Notes under the pieces: generated by a model
Databases searched by the model: none
What the model saw: only the letters and a program-made list of their open reading frames with translations
Told to the model about the DNA's origin: nothing
DNA from: Umbilicaria muhlenbergii
Taxonomy: Eukaryota > Ascomycota > Lecanoromycetes > Umbilicariales > Umbilicariaceae
Assembly (NCBI GenBank): GCA_000611775.1
Contig: KK106982.1
Location: forward strand, 5,350,391-5,414,390
Length of the DNA: 64,000 nt
Direction: 5' to 3'
Translations under genes and position numbers: made by a program
Shown: one piece after another, positions 13,139-27,433 of the stretch
Numbering within the stretch: the stretch's first letter is position 1
Layout of the letters: every line of letters begins with the position of its first letter

Positions 13139-15809
13139 CTCATCATAGACTTCTCATCAATAATCAAGTAGTGACATGACTTGAATTGACTTTGCAGCCT
13201 TGACAGAGAGTCACTGAACAGGAGAACAAAAAAGCCTTTCACAGGTAATTAAAACAATCAATGAAGTGTTTGATCATGAATGTTATACATCATGACTTCA
13301 GTTGATGCTGCATGTAGCACTGAATCATCACAAGCAAAGCTCTGTGCAATATCATGCAGATGTGTGAATATCATATTAATTAAATATGACTTGCCTGTTT
13401 CAGCCTCACCATCAAGGTGCAAAAGAAGTGAGGAAGGAGAAAATGTTCAATTTTTAAACAATTATAAACAGTTTTCAAACAATCATGAACAGTGATTTGT
13501 TAAAAGATTAAAGAAGACCTGCTGACCTTTTTGCAGAGTGTTTAAATTATAACACAGTTTATTGATGTCACCTGAGACCTCAGTCTTCTTTCTTTTATAT
13601 TAATCATGCTGATCTCTGTACTCTTGATAGTAAGCATCACTGGCATGTCAGTCATAATTCACATTCAACAATCATTTTTCAAGATTTCTGTAGTCAGCAT
13701 GAAGTTGCTTTTCAGGCTCTTCATTGTGAGTAATCAGATCTGTTCATGCATCTTGTGAATTAACATCAGCATCATCATGTTCAAATAAGAGTTTAAAATC
13801 AGCCTTCAAATTTTTTTTTTTCTTAAAATGTTACTCTTTCCTTCTCACCTCCTCATCTCTCACATCAATAGAATCTCAGGGGTGATTATGATTGCAGCAA
13901 CAAGTTTCATATGCTTTTGCATATGAAAGCTCTTCAATCATATTTAATGTTCACAAGTCTGAACAGTTCATGAATGAGTGATGAAGCATGAGCTTTACTT
14001 AACAGTAATTCTCATACTGCTTTTTATCAAGCAGATAAGAATACTTTGAAAAGATTTACAGAACTTTAAACTTAACTTTAAGCTGCCTCTGAATAATCTC
14101 TGTTTAAACATCATTTATTTTAACCTTCTGAACAACTCAATCCTGAACAAACTCAAACAGGGTGACATTCACAACATCAACATCAAGATCATCACTCTTA
14201 AAAGGCAAATCAAGATAAGATATATGTGCAACATACTTCACAAGTCAAAACTGTCCTCTTTAAGTTATTTCATCATCTTTAATATTTATCATGATGACCT
14301 GCTGCTCTGAAGGACATAAATCAAGTGATATAATTTTTTAAGTACACTCAATAAGGTTTTTATCATACAGATAATGCATGATCTCTTGAACAGATCATTT
14401 CTGTTCATTAATGAAATAATTAAGCATCTTCATAGAAGCAGACAAAAGAGGAGTTCATTCATCACATGTTTAAATAACATTTGTAAACATGACTTTAAAC
14501 AATTCAGATCTGACTTTACATTTGCTTGTATACTTAGCTGCATATCTTATCATAGAACTCAGATTTAGCGTAGAAGACATATCTGTATTAATGTTTCAAG
14601 CAAACAAGAACATCACAATGAAGACATTTAAAATGATATCATCTCATGATGTCATGTATTTGTAGATATGAGGATTCTCATCATGATTGACAGCAGCAGT
14701 GATTTAATAAAATTTAAGATAATGAAACCTGCAGTGTAGTTCACCTGACTGTGTGTTTTTACATTAACAGTAAGATGTGCATTTTGTATGCTGTTGAACA
14801 TGATTTAAAGATTCAGTAAGGTGATATAAAGTGTTTAAATGTTTAATGAACAGTATATTTATTGAATTTCACCTCACCTGTGGTAATGTTTGATGAGGGT
14901 TGATTGCAGTCACTCAGTTAAATTAATACATTGCTACTGCTTCACACTCTTCTTCAGTTGTGATACACAGTGATGATGATCCTTCAAGTTAAAGAAAGTT
15001 ATAAACATGATCACTGTCATGATTCTGTTATTCATATCTGTATCAATAGTTCTTAACGTGAAAGACTTTCTTCACAACACACTCAAAGAACAACTTGACT
15101 TGTTGCACAAGATAACATGCAGTGATGTGAGAATTATCTGTTAAATCATGAGCTGTCTTGTGAAGTTGCTCTTGTTTAAACAGTTCAGAAAGCTGTTCAG
15201 ATTCTGACATTTACTGCTGAAAATCATATCATTGAAGATCAATCACATTAAGAGTAAAGAACAGATGAGGAGTGTCAAGATTAAATATCATTACTTCAAG
15301 ATCTTGATCTTTTTGAAGTCAATAAAGCTGTGTACCTCACAGCTTTTGACTCATTTAAGATATTTAATTGAACAATGAACTGTTACCCTCATGTGCTTGT
15401 TCCTGAAGCATGTTTAACATCACTGATTGATCATTAAGCTGCTTGCAAAGATAACTCACAGACTTCTTACTTTCATAACACATTCACATGTTAAAAGCAA
15501 CATAACAAAAGTGTGAATGATGAGTGAAGCGTTCATCTTTATACTTAAGCACATAACTGATTCAATCTTTGAACATAATCTCATGAGTATGAGGATCAAA
15601 GAAATCACTGAGTTCACATGAAAACAAGAAAGAGAAAGTCATCTAAAAAACACATTTCTTTTCTCATTCAAACAATGAAGTCTGATGAAATGATGTCATA
15701 AACAGGGCAGAAGAAGCTGATTAAACAGTTTATTAAAAATGTTGAAGCTCAGTCTCATCCTGATGAAAGTCAGAAACCTCAACCTCATAAGGCTTTAAAT
15801 TAATCTCTT

Positions 15810-16240
15810 CATCAAAAGTGTCATTCAGAGCAGCGTTCAGAGCAGTGTTCACAGCAGTGTTTAAAGCAATGTTTGCAGCAGTGATCAAAGCAGCATTTAA
15901 AGCAGCATTTGCAGCAATGTTCAGAGCAGCATTCACAGCAGTGATTAAAGCAGTGTTCACAACAGTGTTCACAACAGTGATTAAAGCAGCATTCACAGCA
16001 GTGTTCACAGTGATGATCAGAGCAGTCTCATTCAGAATGTTGTTGTGAACAGTGTTCACAGCAGCATTCAGAGTAGCATTCACAGCAGTGATTAAAGCAG
16101 CATTTACAGCAGCATTTATAATGATGATTAAAGTAATCTCATTCAAAGCATCATTGTGAACAGTGTTCACAGCAGTGTTCACAGTGATGATTAAAGTAAT
16201 GTTCACAGCATCATTCAAGTCACTGATTAATGACTCATTG
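15810..16240 (-). repeat. degenerate triplet/12-bp tandem repeat inside the Helitron
   Basis: Units such as GCAGTGTTCACA and GCAGTGATTAAA repeat over about 430 bases. On the minus strand they give an open stretch of Ala, Val, Asn, Leu and Thr (NTAVNAALITAV pattern). It lies between the N-terminal region and the Rep region of the Helitron protein. It stayed open although the rest of the protein is full of stops, which is probably a result of its base composition rather than selection. Confidence 0.8.
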
Positions 16241-19200
16241 AACTCATCATTGAACATTTTATTGACGTCATGAGTGAGTAGCAGAGTATGAACAGAATCA
16301 TCAAGAGGTAAAATGTATAAATTCTGCATAAATAAATTCATGCTCTGATAATCAGAATGATTATGAGAAAGATGATGAAGTTAAATCAACATCATCTGTC
16401 TTTTCACACAGCAAGTCTTCTTAAAGCACTGCTTAATAATTCTATTAAATGCTACACTGCTAGAAGCAGGCTGAAGTAATATAATTTACATAAATTAATT
16501 CCTGAACACTTTCTGAACAGAGTTCAAATGAAATCTGAATGACTTACATTTAAATCAGTGATTAGCAGAGGGAGTTTATCATAGATCTTTGTAATATTCT
16601 GCATAAAGTTGACAATATGATGCTTGTATTTATACTGTTGCCCCTTGATTTGTCAGACCTGAAGATGAACATGAACTCAAGTTATTAATTACTCTTCAAT
16701 TTGTGTCAGTTGAGGCAGATGAGGTGAAACAGCATCAACATTTAAATGATTTGCAGTAATGAATAAAGAAGATTGACTGTTCTTTGCCTGTTAATGACAT
16801 CAACTGCACACATCATTCTCAACCTTAAGATTGTATCAATTTTCATTGCAAATGATGCATTCTTCACACTTGATTTGATGCAGTCTCTCATAAAAATCAG
16901 TGATGTAGTTTTAATGCTCTTCAGATACAGCAGACTTCTGAAAATTATCTTTAATCACAGCCTGAGCAGGGTCAGAGTTCTGAACAGAGGTTAATGACCT
17001 CTGAACATTAACAGAGAAGCTCTGAACAGCAGCAGAGAAACTTCAAATGACAGTAAAAAAACTTTAAATAACAATAAAAAAGCTCTGAACAACAGCAAGA
17101 GAGCTCTGAACAACAGCAGAAAAGTTTTAAATAACAAGTTGAAGATTAAAAGAAGATGAAGTAAACTCTTCATCATGTTTTTAATGATTTCATACACATT
17201 TCTTCTTGACAACAACAACATGATGAACCTTGCAGGCCTGTGTAAACTTCAGCTCATGATAATTATAAATAACATTAAGATTGAGATCCTCAAGTGCTCT
17301 GCATGTTTATTTTGCAGGTGGTGAATTGCCTTCTTTCATTACATGTGCATGATGATGAGAGCGCTTGTTCTTCTCTTAGTGAAATCAGATTAACATAAAC
17401 ACAGAAGAGTGAAAGTGAAACTGAATACTTTATATTTAAAACAGGTCTTCAAAAGGCTTCATTTAATATTAAACTTCTCAGTAAAGAGAATTAGTTTACA
17501 TGCTGTACACAGACGTTTTTGATTCATAGTAAGATAAAGTAGGCAGGTGTATGCACTGATGTGAAGTATCATAACAAAGAAAAGATCTTTAAAAGCTATA
17601 TGTATAAAACATGATAAATTATTCTTGTGACACTGAGAATAATTACAAGAAGGATAACACTTCTTATTAAATTAAAAAAGATAAAAATTAAGCTTAAAAT
17701 CATAATCTGCACCCTCTCTTTTATCTTTTTTGAACGTCTTTTGAACTCAGTACAGAAGGGTTAAAATTCAGTCTTAAATACAACAAGCTGTGAATAACAT
17801 AATCATGAAAGAATCACCTCTGTCATATAGAAATTGCACTTAACTACTCACCCCTCATACCTTTAAATCATCATGATCAACAACAACAATCATCACCAAG
17901 ACTCAGCGTGATGAGAGGAGAAGTTGAAAGAAGTAAAAAATTAATCAAAATAATTTAACATGACAACACTGAATCTTAAGAAGAAGAGGTATTAAGATAT
18001 AATCATTAATGTTCATATGATCAGGATCACAGCAGCAGCAATCATCAGTTTTAATTAAAACATTATTAAAGCAGTTGAGATTATTAAAAGAGGAATAAAT
18101 GATGATCTGTTCAAGAACATGAAAGACACAAACAACTCATCTGAAATTTAAGACATTTTGAAGACTGTTTGCATGCAAGTTGAGTAAAGTGTGATGTATG
18201 TTGAATTATACTCTTTATTGTTATACCCCTTCACAACAAAGGCTCAAGGCTATGAGAAATCAATTAACATGTGAGTTGCAGATGTAATAAGCATGATAAA
18301 GAAGATCAAGACTGCTGTCATTATTAAATGAGATGTGTGAGAAGATATTGTCTTAATTACTTTACTTAAGAGCTTATCAGAGAAGTATGACTCAAGGAAG
18401 AATCATATATTTAATTAAAAAAACAATTATGATTAATGCTCAACAAATTCTGACCTCTGAAGAAGTATGAATCAAAGTGAATCATGAAGTTGACTTTATA
18501 CTGAGCTCAACCTTAATCATATGAAGAACAGGACAAAGAACAGAATGAGAAAAAAAAAAAATGTTATAACTGCAAAAAGCTGAGACACTTAATAAGAGAC
18601 TGCACAAGACCTCATTTTAATAATGTTCATATAAATGATTCTACAAAATGATGCAGCACTGTTAATTATAATATCAGTTGAAAATCAAAGCATCAGGTAC
18701 AAAGAATGAGGAAGTATAATAATGAGAACAGTGACACAAAGTTGTTCACACTTAATGAAGAACAAGTGAATATGATTGTAAACATTAAGAGTAATTCATA
18801 TGATTGATACATTAATTCTGAAGCTTCAGAGCATATCACAAATCAGTAATATTTATTTTTTAATATTGAATCATATGATAAGAAATTCAAGATCATGAGT
18901 GAAGACATGATGTCAACTGTTGAGAAAAAAGTTGTTGAGATTCATATAAAGACTGAAATTATCAGGATCAAAGATGTAGCCTTTATTTCACAGATGATAT
19001 TGAATTTAATATTATTAAAACAGCTTTAACAAAGCAGCATCATCTATCATGATAAGAATATTAAAATGACTCTTAAAAAAAGAGAACATGATAATTAATG
19101 CATAATAAATCAACAATTTATAAACTACAGTTATGACATTAATGATTAACTCATTCAAGAATCATATGAGTTAAACATGCAAGTTGAATCATCATTGAAA

Positions 19201-20148
19201 TAAACATCATGACACAAGATAACAGTGAAACCTTGTGAAGTGATGATGATTCAAATAATGATAATTTAAATGAACATATGACTTCAGTCCCTTCATATAA
19301 CTCACAACAAGCAGTGTGTGAATCTTATGTCATCAGCAAATAGACTTGAATCATTCAGCATGAATTAATGCAGCTCATCACATGCAAGCTTGAATGAGTT
19401 CACTCTGACCTTTGAGAGCTGCATGATTCATCATCATTTGAAGATAATTCATATGTGAGGATACTGATTGATGATTTTATAAGAAAGTCATGAGTTTTGT
19501 TTCTGTAAACAAAAGATTAATACTTTGATAAGATGAAGACTTGATTACAACAGGCAGAGAATGAGGCTGATGTTAAAATGACACATCTACATGTTGATGA
19601 GGGAGGAGAATTTGTAAGTCAAGTAATGATCATTTATATTATTAATCACAGAGTTACTCTTGAGTTTTCTGCTTCATACACTTCAGAACATAATTCAGTA
19701 ACTGAATAATATTAATGAATCATTTATATGATGAAAAACTTCATGTTATTAAACATTAAACTGCTTAATAAATTCTGAGCTGAAGTCATGAATACTGTGA
19801 ACTACCTTAAGAATCAGCTATCAACTCATGTTAAAACTATAACTTCGGAGGAAGCTTGAACTGAATAATAATCAAGCCTTAAACATGTCTGAATATTCAG
19901 TTCACTTTCATATGTACACATGCTGATTGAACAGTGAGTCAAGTCAGACTTAAACTGAACCTGAAAAGAAATTTTTATCAGGTACATCAACACTAATAAG
20001 TAAATTAAAGTGTGAAGCATGAAGATTAATTTTATACACTTCATCTCTGCATATACTATTAATGAGTTCAGCAGAGGGTTCAACCTTATAAAAACATCTT
20101 TGCTCATGTTTACATGAATAAGATTACAGGATAGGCAATCACCTGATG

Positions 20149-20319
20149 TATTAAAAATATGATAAGATTAAGTAATCTACACTAGCTTCTGATTGAGTCT
20201 AGCGTGTTCAGCTAATTCTGTAACACTCACATATGTAGTTTTGCTCATCACTTAATGACTTCTTAGAATTAATCTCTTGATCATCATATTTGCATGATGA
20301 GCTCTGCATGATCTTGATA
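20149..20319 (+). repeat. 5' LTR of Gypsy-2
   Basis: 171 bp, pairs with 27,263-27,433; ends TTGATA. Confidence 0.9.
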
Positions 20320-23300
20320 TTAAATTAATTCTCATTCTCTTAACATTCATGAGACAGTTGAACTGAAATAACCTGTTCAAAAAAGCATTAAGTTGTGTAT
20401 GTTGATGACTCTGAAAGACACTGATAACATAACTCTTTGCAACTACATCTTTTAAGTCATACAGACGTGTATCAGCCTACTTAAGTCATACAAAAACTTG
20501 AAAGCTCATGAAGCAGTTGAGTTGAAAGAACCTGTTACAATAAGTGTGCAGTCACTGTCATCACTGAACACTCATGAAGCAATCAAGTTAAATTTAAATA
20601 ATCTGTGTTCACCTTGCTCTTGTGAAAGAGCTGAATCAAAAGAAATCACTGAACTGAATTGAACAGAGGTCAAGAAAGACATTAAACACAAAATGCTGTG
20701 AGACAGACATTTTCAACATTAAATCATCAACACATCATCATCAACATGACACATGAGAGCATGATTTCATCAAGTCAAGCTCAGAAAGAAAAGGTCACTG
20801 AGGCAAGCTCATTTCATCAACATGAGCAGAGAAATGAAGTAGAAGAAGCTCTTCTCAATGTGAAGATGATTTACCTCAAATTAAATGCAGCTCTCTGAGA
20901 ACTCAAGAAGAGCAGAAAGGCATAAAAGTACTTTATTTCAACTGCACAACATCATGAATAAACTGATGAAGATGATGCTGAAACCCTTTATAATATTATC
21001 AACATGAAACAACTTCAGTGTTGAGCAGAGGTGAAATCAGAGCAGTTTTTAAAAGCACTTAACACTCTTCAAGAGCAGAGGAACTTGAGCATGACAATTA
21101 ATGAAAATGTTCACAACTTATTGATTGAAAAAAATGATCTTATGAATGTCATCACTGAACAGCAAGATCATGTGACTTCTTTAAAAATTAACTTCACTGC
21201 CCTCAATATCAAATATCAGCTTTTGAAGGAATGCTGATGAACAGACTGAGAAAACACTTATTCTTTAAACATTTTAAACATTTTAAATGATGATAAGCAT
21301 TCACAAAAGCTTCCTGATCCTTCTTTTTTAAATGATGATACTGAACTCATCTGAGATAATTGAATAAACAAGATCTGTGTTAAGCTGTCAGTCAATAATG
21401 ATCACTTCTCAGAGGAGACTGATCACATGAGATATGTGTTGTTTTAATTAAGTGAAAAAACTGCTCAACACACTGAATCCTGCTCCTCATATGAGTCTTC
21501 AGTTAAATTATACTGAACAGTCAATGACATTCTGAAAGACTTAAAAGACATCTATGAGGATTCAGATAAGCTCTGAAATTATCACTGAGTTTATATTAAC
21601 TTAACTCAAGAATTATTCAAGTTCTCTGACTTTTTTTTTAAGTTTCATCACCTCTCAGCCTTCCTGAGTTATGATGAGACTCAGTGTATGAATGATCTCT
21701 GAGACAAGATAACTTCTTATCTTCAGTCTGTCTTGACTTCTTAAATGATTCAGTCAACATCTTTTTTCATCATGAAAGACTACCTCATACACCTGAACAA
21801 TAAACAACATGCTGCTCAAGCAGTGAAGGACTGAAAAGATGTCAACATCAATATTATAATAAATCACTTAAAGAGGTATAAATGAATCACATTTAAGATG
21901 CCTGCCACTCAGCTCATGATTCAAACAGTCACTTTGAACAGTTTAAACAGTTTAAACAATTGAAGAACCTCAATTGATTCACAACACTTAACTGATGAGA
22001 AGAATGAAAACTGTTATATTTATCATCACTCTGAGCACTTCATCAGTGAATGCTTTCAGCAAATCTGACAATCATCTTCTTTCTTTCAACATGATGAGTT
22101 TGTGAGTGAACTTCATGTGAACATCAATCAGGAGAACTCTGATTCTGATTTAAAAAATAAATGACTTTTATTAAAGTCATGATTAAGGGTGAACTAGTTT
22201 CTCTGTGCAGCATGAACCTCTTTTTGAACCTCAATGAACTTTATTTAAACAGTTTAAATGATCTGAACAATCTGAATGTTCTGAATGATTTAAATGATGA
22301 CTCTGAGCTCTTCACATTATGACTGTTCATTACAGTTTGCTCTTTTTACTTTTAAGGCTTTCTCATATTCTTTCACACCCTTGTAGACATCAGCTGTACA
22401 ACATATGCTCTCATTCATACTCAACTGATTTTTATGATCTGTGATAAGCTCAGGCTAGAGTCAGTTCTGTTGTTTAAACTGAAAAATGTACATGAGTTTA
22501 ATGAGAACCTCATTAAAGAGTAAATTATTCACATCATTTACCCTGATCTGCTTATGAAAAAGAAGCATAAGGAGATTATCATTTTTATGTTGATAACTGA
22601 CTTGAGGCAGCATGACATCATTTTGAGAAAATCATGAATGAATTAAAATCAGCTCCTTCTGAACCTGAAGGATGACTTTATTATCTTTAAAGAAGATTTC
22701 CCTTCCTCAACTACAGAGAAGATAAAGATAAAAGAAGAATATTCATCTTCTGTTAAATATTTTACTTCTTCACCTCTGTTTTTCATCTTGATCATCTTAA
22801 AAATCTTGCTTTCTTGAATGATCTTCTGAACTGTTCAGACAATTTTTAAAATCCTGCCTCAACCTTCTTCAACTGCTGATGATAATGTGTTCTCTGTTCA
22901 CAGTGTGAGAGCAGCTTCATATACAGTGTTAATTCATTAAAAGAGTGTACACATATTCATCATGTCAATAAAAGACATTGATAGACAACTGATCTTGAAT
23001 TGAGAATGTCATTCAGAGGAAACAAGCTTCAAGATGAACATCTCTGAACATCTTGAGAAGATACATCAGAAATTATCTTCAGAATATCATGAATATCTGA
23101 ACATCTTTGACTGCTCTTAAGTCAATCAACTGCTGTCTCACTGATTATATGATCACAAGATTGAGCTGATGAACAACACTGCTTCACCTTAAAGTCAAGC
23201 TTACTGTATGTCACTTTACAAGCTTCAGAAGGTCAAGGAATATCTTAATGAGAACCTCTTCAAAGATTTTATTACTCTCAGCAAAACAGCATATTCCTCA

Positions 23301-23926
23301 TCAGTGTTGTTCACTTTAAAAGTGAATAAAGATCTCAGGTTTTGCATGAATTATCAGAAGCTTAATGTTCTCACAAAGTGAAATTATTACCTCTTATCAC
23401 TCATTAAAAAGGTAATTGAAAAGATTCTAGAATGCAAACATCTTATTAAATTTAACATTATTGCTGCCTTCAATAAGTTATGTATGCACTTGAATAGTGA
23501 GGATTTTATAATCTTTATCACTGCTCTGAGCTTCTACAAATATCATGTTCTACTGTTCAGATTAATCAATGAACTGAGCACCTTTCAGCAGTATATTAAT
23601 GACACTTTATGAGACTTTCTTAATGACTTCTGTTAAGCTTATCTGAATGACATCCTCATCTACAGCAAGACTTGAAAGGAGCATAATCATCATGTTAAAC
23701 AAGTGCTTCAGTGTCTTCATGAGGCTGACTTACAAGTTGACATTAAGAAGTGTGAATTTGATGTCTCTGAAATCATCTTTTTAAAAGTCATCATATCAGG
23801 GGAAGAACTGTGTATGAATCCTCAGAAGATTAAAGCAGTCATAAACTGAGTTAAATTAATTAACCTTAAAGAGGTTCAAGGCTTCATAAGCTTCATTAAC
23901 TTTTATCATCAGTTCATATGACATCC

Positions 23927-25036
23927 GCAATTTGGCAGCCCGCTCAAAAATAAGATTTTAGTTAATAGTACTTTATGCACTCAGAGCACTCTCTGAGCAG
24001 TAAATGAGCTCATACAAATTTTACACTTTAAATAATTATTATACCTTCATGAATAATAAGAAACTTTTTATTGAAAAGTTTTAAATCTCTTTATTCTGTA
24101 CACTTTACAAACTAAAGATTTCTTCATAAGTTTTAATTTGCAATAGTTATGAATTAAAAAACTTTTAACTAATTATAAATATATTAGCATATTAAATAAC
24201 TATTGCGCTTTTATACTTATGATATAACTTTCAATTTATAAGTTGTAGAGAATAAGCTGTTTAAGAGTTTTCTTATACAAAGTTTCTTTTTATGTGTTAT
24301 TGTTGTTGAGTTATTCAAAAAGTCATTAAAAGTCTATTTATTAATATTGTGATTTTCATCACTGAAAGTTTAAAATCAATGTAACTTTTTAACAACAACA
24401 GTTATAAAAAAACTTTAAATTATAAAACTGTTTAATAGCTTCTTCTCTACAACTTATAAACTGAAAGTTATATCATAAGTATAAAAGCGCAATAGTTATT
24501 CAAAGTATGTGACTTTTTTTAAAAGATTTCTCGCTATTGAAAACTTGAATTAAATATAACTTAACAACAACAGCAGTTATAAAGAAACTTTTAATTTAAC
24601 ATTAATAAAGAATACTATTTTTTATAATTTATGCATTGAAAGTTTCATCATATCTGTTGAGGTGCAAAAGTTATTAAAGTGTGTAAATTTTTAAGAGGCG
24701 AAAATCTTGAAGTTCTTTAAATAGTCAGAACTCAACACTTATACAGTGCTTTCAGACTCAACAAATCATGATTTTTTATTGCAGAAAAGTGAATTTTAGC
24801 AAAAGTTTACTTATTATAAATTTTACTGTTATTATAACACTGCGTGTGTACTTGTTTAAACAATTGTTTTAATAATTATTTTCTTATCACAAAATTTTGA
24901 TGTTCTGCTCAAGATTTAAGGTTGAGCTCAAAGTGCTCAGAGGGTGCTAAGAGCGGCTGTTAGCTGAGACATGAGATCAGAAGCTCAGAGCGCTCAAAGT
25001 GCTAAAAATTAACTCAAAGTTAACTTGCTAAATTGC
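23927..25036. mobile_element. foldback/MITE-like element inside Gypsy-2
   Basis: About 1.11 kb interrupts Gypsy-2 between its reverse transcriptase and RNase H. The ends are short inverted repeats: GCAATTTGGCA at the left and the complement of GCAATTTAGCA at the right. Long inner arms at about 24,195-24,257 and 24,438-24,500 are almost perfect inverted copies, and further pairs extend outward (AATTTTACACTTTAAATAA near 24,016 against 24,680-24,700). No open frame is seen, so it is non-autonomous. CpG survives here (GCGCTTTTAT in both arms), unlike the host element, so it arrived later or escaped mutation. The target duplication is not settled; ATGA is possible. Confidence 0.75.
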
Positions 25037-27262
25037 TGATGAAGACTTCTTCAAAATTATTAAACCTCTTGTTGCTCTTACTAGGAAAGAGGCTCTCTTT
25101 GCATGAACTGAAGACTGCTTCAAGGTGTTTCAGAACCTCAAACAGATCATAACAGAGATTTTAATATTAAAGCATTTTAACCTCAACTGTCAAGTCATAC
25201 TAAAGATAAATGTTTTTAACCTTGTGACAGATGAGATCCTCTCTCAGTATGATGATGAAGAAGTTCTTCACTCAGTGACATTCTACAATAAGAGCATGAT
25301 ATCAGTGAAATGTAATTATTACATCTATGATAAGGAACTTCTGATCATTATTTGCTGTTTCAAATACTGATGTCTTGAACTTAAACACACTGACTTGCTC
25401 ATACAAGTCTTCATTGATCATCAGGCCCTGAAGACCTTCATGAAGAACAAGAAACTGACATAATGTTAAATTAAATACTTAAATATCTTATTAAAGTTCA
25501 ACTTTCAAGTCATCTTCTGAACAGGCAAGATTAATGATAAGATGAATGCATTAACCTGAACATCTGATAACTCAGAAAACAAGAACCTGACTTATTAAAT
25601 CATTCTTATCTTGAATTGTGTAAAAGTTCAAGTAGAAGAAGTGAAAGAAAGCTTTTTTAAACATGTGCATGCAGTTAATAAAACAAATGAGCTATGCAGT
25701 GAGTATTATTTAATCATAACAAAGAATGTCATTAAGCTACATGACATTCACCTTCATGAATGTCAGGTAGTGAATGACACTTTATTTAAAAACAACCTTT
25801 TATGAGTACCTGAATCTCTACATATTGAGCTTTTTCAGAAAATACATGATCAGTCATCTTCTGAACATTCAGGCATAAACTGAACAGTGAAACTTGTTCA
25901 TCAGCATTACTACTGATCAGGACATGTGATTATCATTAAGTAATATATTTAAAACTGTCATCATTGTCAATGCAGTAAATCTTCACATGATGTTTTTAAT
26001 GAACTGTTAATTTCTCTGCTTATTTCACAGCAACATTGACAGAACATTATCATGAACTTTATAATTAAATTATTAATATCAGAGGGCTATAACATCATCT
26101 GCATCATCATTAATAAATTATTTAAGGAAAGACATTATGTTCCTTGTCATTCAAGAGATGAAGGAACCTCAACAGAGGAGTTAATGTGATTTATATTATA
26201 AAATATTTATCATCTACATGACCTGCTCAACTTTATTACTTCAGATTGAGGCCCTCAGTTTATCTTCAACTTATGATGAAGCATGTGTAAGCATCTGAAA
26301 ATTAAAGTTAACCTATCAACTGCTTATCACTCAGAGACTGACGGTCAAACTGAACAAGTTAATCAGGATGTCAAATGAGGCCTTTGAACATATTATAACT
26401 ACATACAAGATGACTGAGTGAAGTGACTGCTTATGATTAAATTCAGTGATAATAACAACTGCTCTTCAGTGACCTCACTCTCATCTTTCTACCTCAATAA
26501 AGGTTTTCACTCATGCATGAGTTTTGACCCTGACACTACTACTTATGAATTCACACGTGAACAGCTTCAGTCAGTGAAGGCAGAGGACATAACAACTCAC
26601 ATGCAGAAAATCCTTAATTTCAGTAAACAGCAGTTAAAAAAGAGCAGAGAATCTATGAAAGCGCAAGCAGATAAACATTAAAAGAATGTCAACTATAAAG
26701 TTGAAGACTGAGTGTGATTAACAAGTTGAAATATTAAGACAACAAGGTTTAATTAAAACTTAAAGGACAAGCAGCTGAGGTCATTTTAAATTATTCAACA
26801 TGTTGAGATCTTCTATCAACTGAAGCTCCCTGCTACAATGTGAATTCACAATGTTTTTAATTCAAAGCTGCTTCATTCAGCTGCTAATGATTCACTGTTA
26901 AGTCAGCAGACATCCCTGTTGACTTTCATTATAACAGAAGATGAAGAGCATTAAAAGATTAATGATGTTCTTGACTCAAGATGATATCACTGCACGGCAG
27001 GCTTTAATATAAAGTCAAATGACATGAAATTGATCATGACAATGAGTGATATTATGCAGACAAAGGTGAGTTTAACAGCTCAACAGAAGTGCTGAAGAAA
27101 TTTCATTACAAATATCTCAACAAATCATGTTAAGTTCAAACTATTCAGAGACTGTTCAAAGTGATTGTTCAAATCATTCAGAGTAGCTGAGGGAGGATAT
27201 TACATTTTAATGTTGTTTTTGCAGCAATGTCATGAATAACACTTTTTCAGAGAAGGAGGTAA

Positions 27263-27433
27263 TGTTAAAAGCATGATAAAATTAAACAACTTACATTAAC
27301 TTCTGATTGAGTTTAGTGCGTTCAGCTAATTCTGCAACACTCACATATGTAATTTTGCTCACCACTTAATGACTTCTTAGAATTAATCTCTTGATTATTA
27401 TATTTGCATGATGAGCTTTGCATGATCCTGATA
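27263..27433 (+). repeat. 3' LTR of Gypsy-2
   Basis: 171 bp, begins TGTTAAAAGCATG and ends CCTGATA, followed by the target duplicate TGATG. Confidence 0.93.

Larger units (their letters stand above)
10640..17900 (-). mobile_element. Helitron relic (Rep-helicase), interrupted
   Basis: Read on the minus strand from right to left this is a Helitron RepHel protein. The N-terminal part lies at about 17,200-15,760, with a Cys-rich CEECIICNEN stretch and the segment QVWQIKGQQYKYK. Next come a low-complexity repeat (16,240-15,810) and the Helitron-like N/Rep region at about 15,700-14,880 (DFFDPHTHE, CYVAFN, DTPHLFFTLN, VKKVFHVKNY). A linker with DKKQYENYC and VKLMLHH lies near 14,000. The Pif1-type helicase has its Walker A at 13,387-13,410 (GEAETGKSY) and C-terminal motifs at 11,325-10,700 (AEGLHSELF, TYAIIIHK, VKIIQGLMLDG). 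Full-length RepHel proteins are usually 1,300-1,800 residues, which fits the roughly 5.8 kb left after removing the nested LTR element. The frame is destroyed by many stops. The 5' TC end and 3' CTRR hairpin were not found; the true 3' end may lie left of Gypsy-1. Confidence 0.88.
20149..27433 (+). mobile_element. Ty3/Gypsy relic with both LTRs (Gypsy-2)
   Basis: The element spans 7,285 bp including a 1.1 kb foldback insertion. LTRs are 171 bp (20,149-20,319 and 27,263-27,433); target duplication TGATG lies at 20,144-20,148 and 27,434-27,438. Plus-strand parts: gag about 20,700-22,140 with a knuckle-like stretch near 22,010-22,056; reverse transcriptase about 23,230-23,920; RNase H about 25,040-25,520; integrase about 25,830-26,420 (DGQTEQVNQ at its end); a C-terminal region with a vestigial chromodomain to about 27,000; purine tract before 27,263. 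LTRs differ by roughly 13 percent, transitions only. Structurally whole apart from the insertion, but broken by many tens of changes. It is the likely autonomous relative of the 11,713-13,138 element. Confidence 0.92.
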
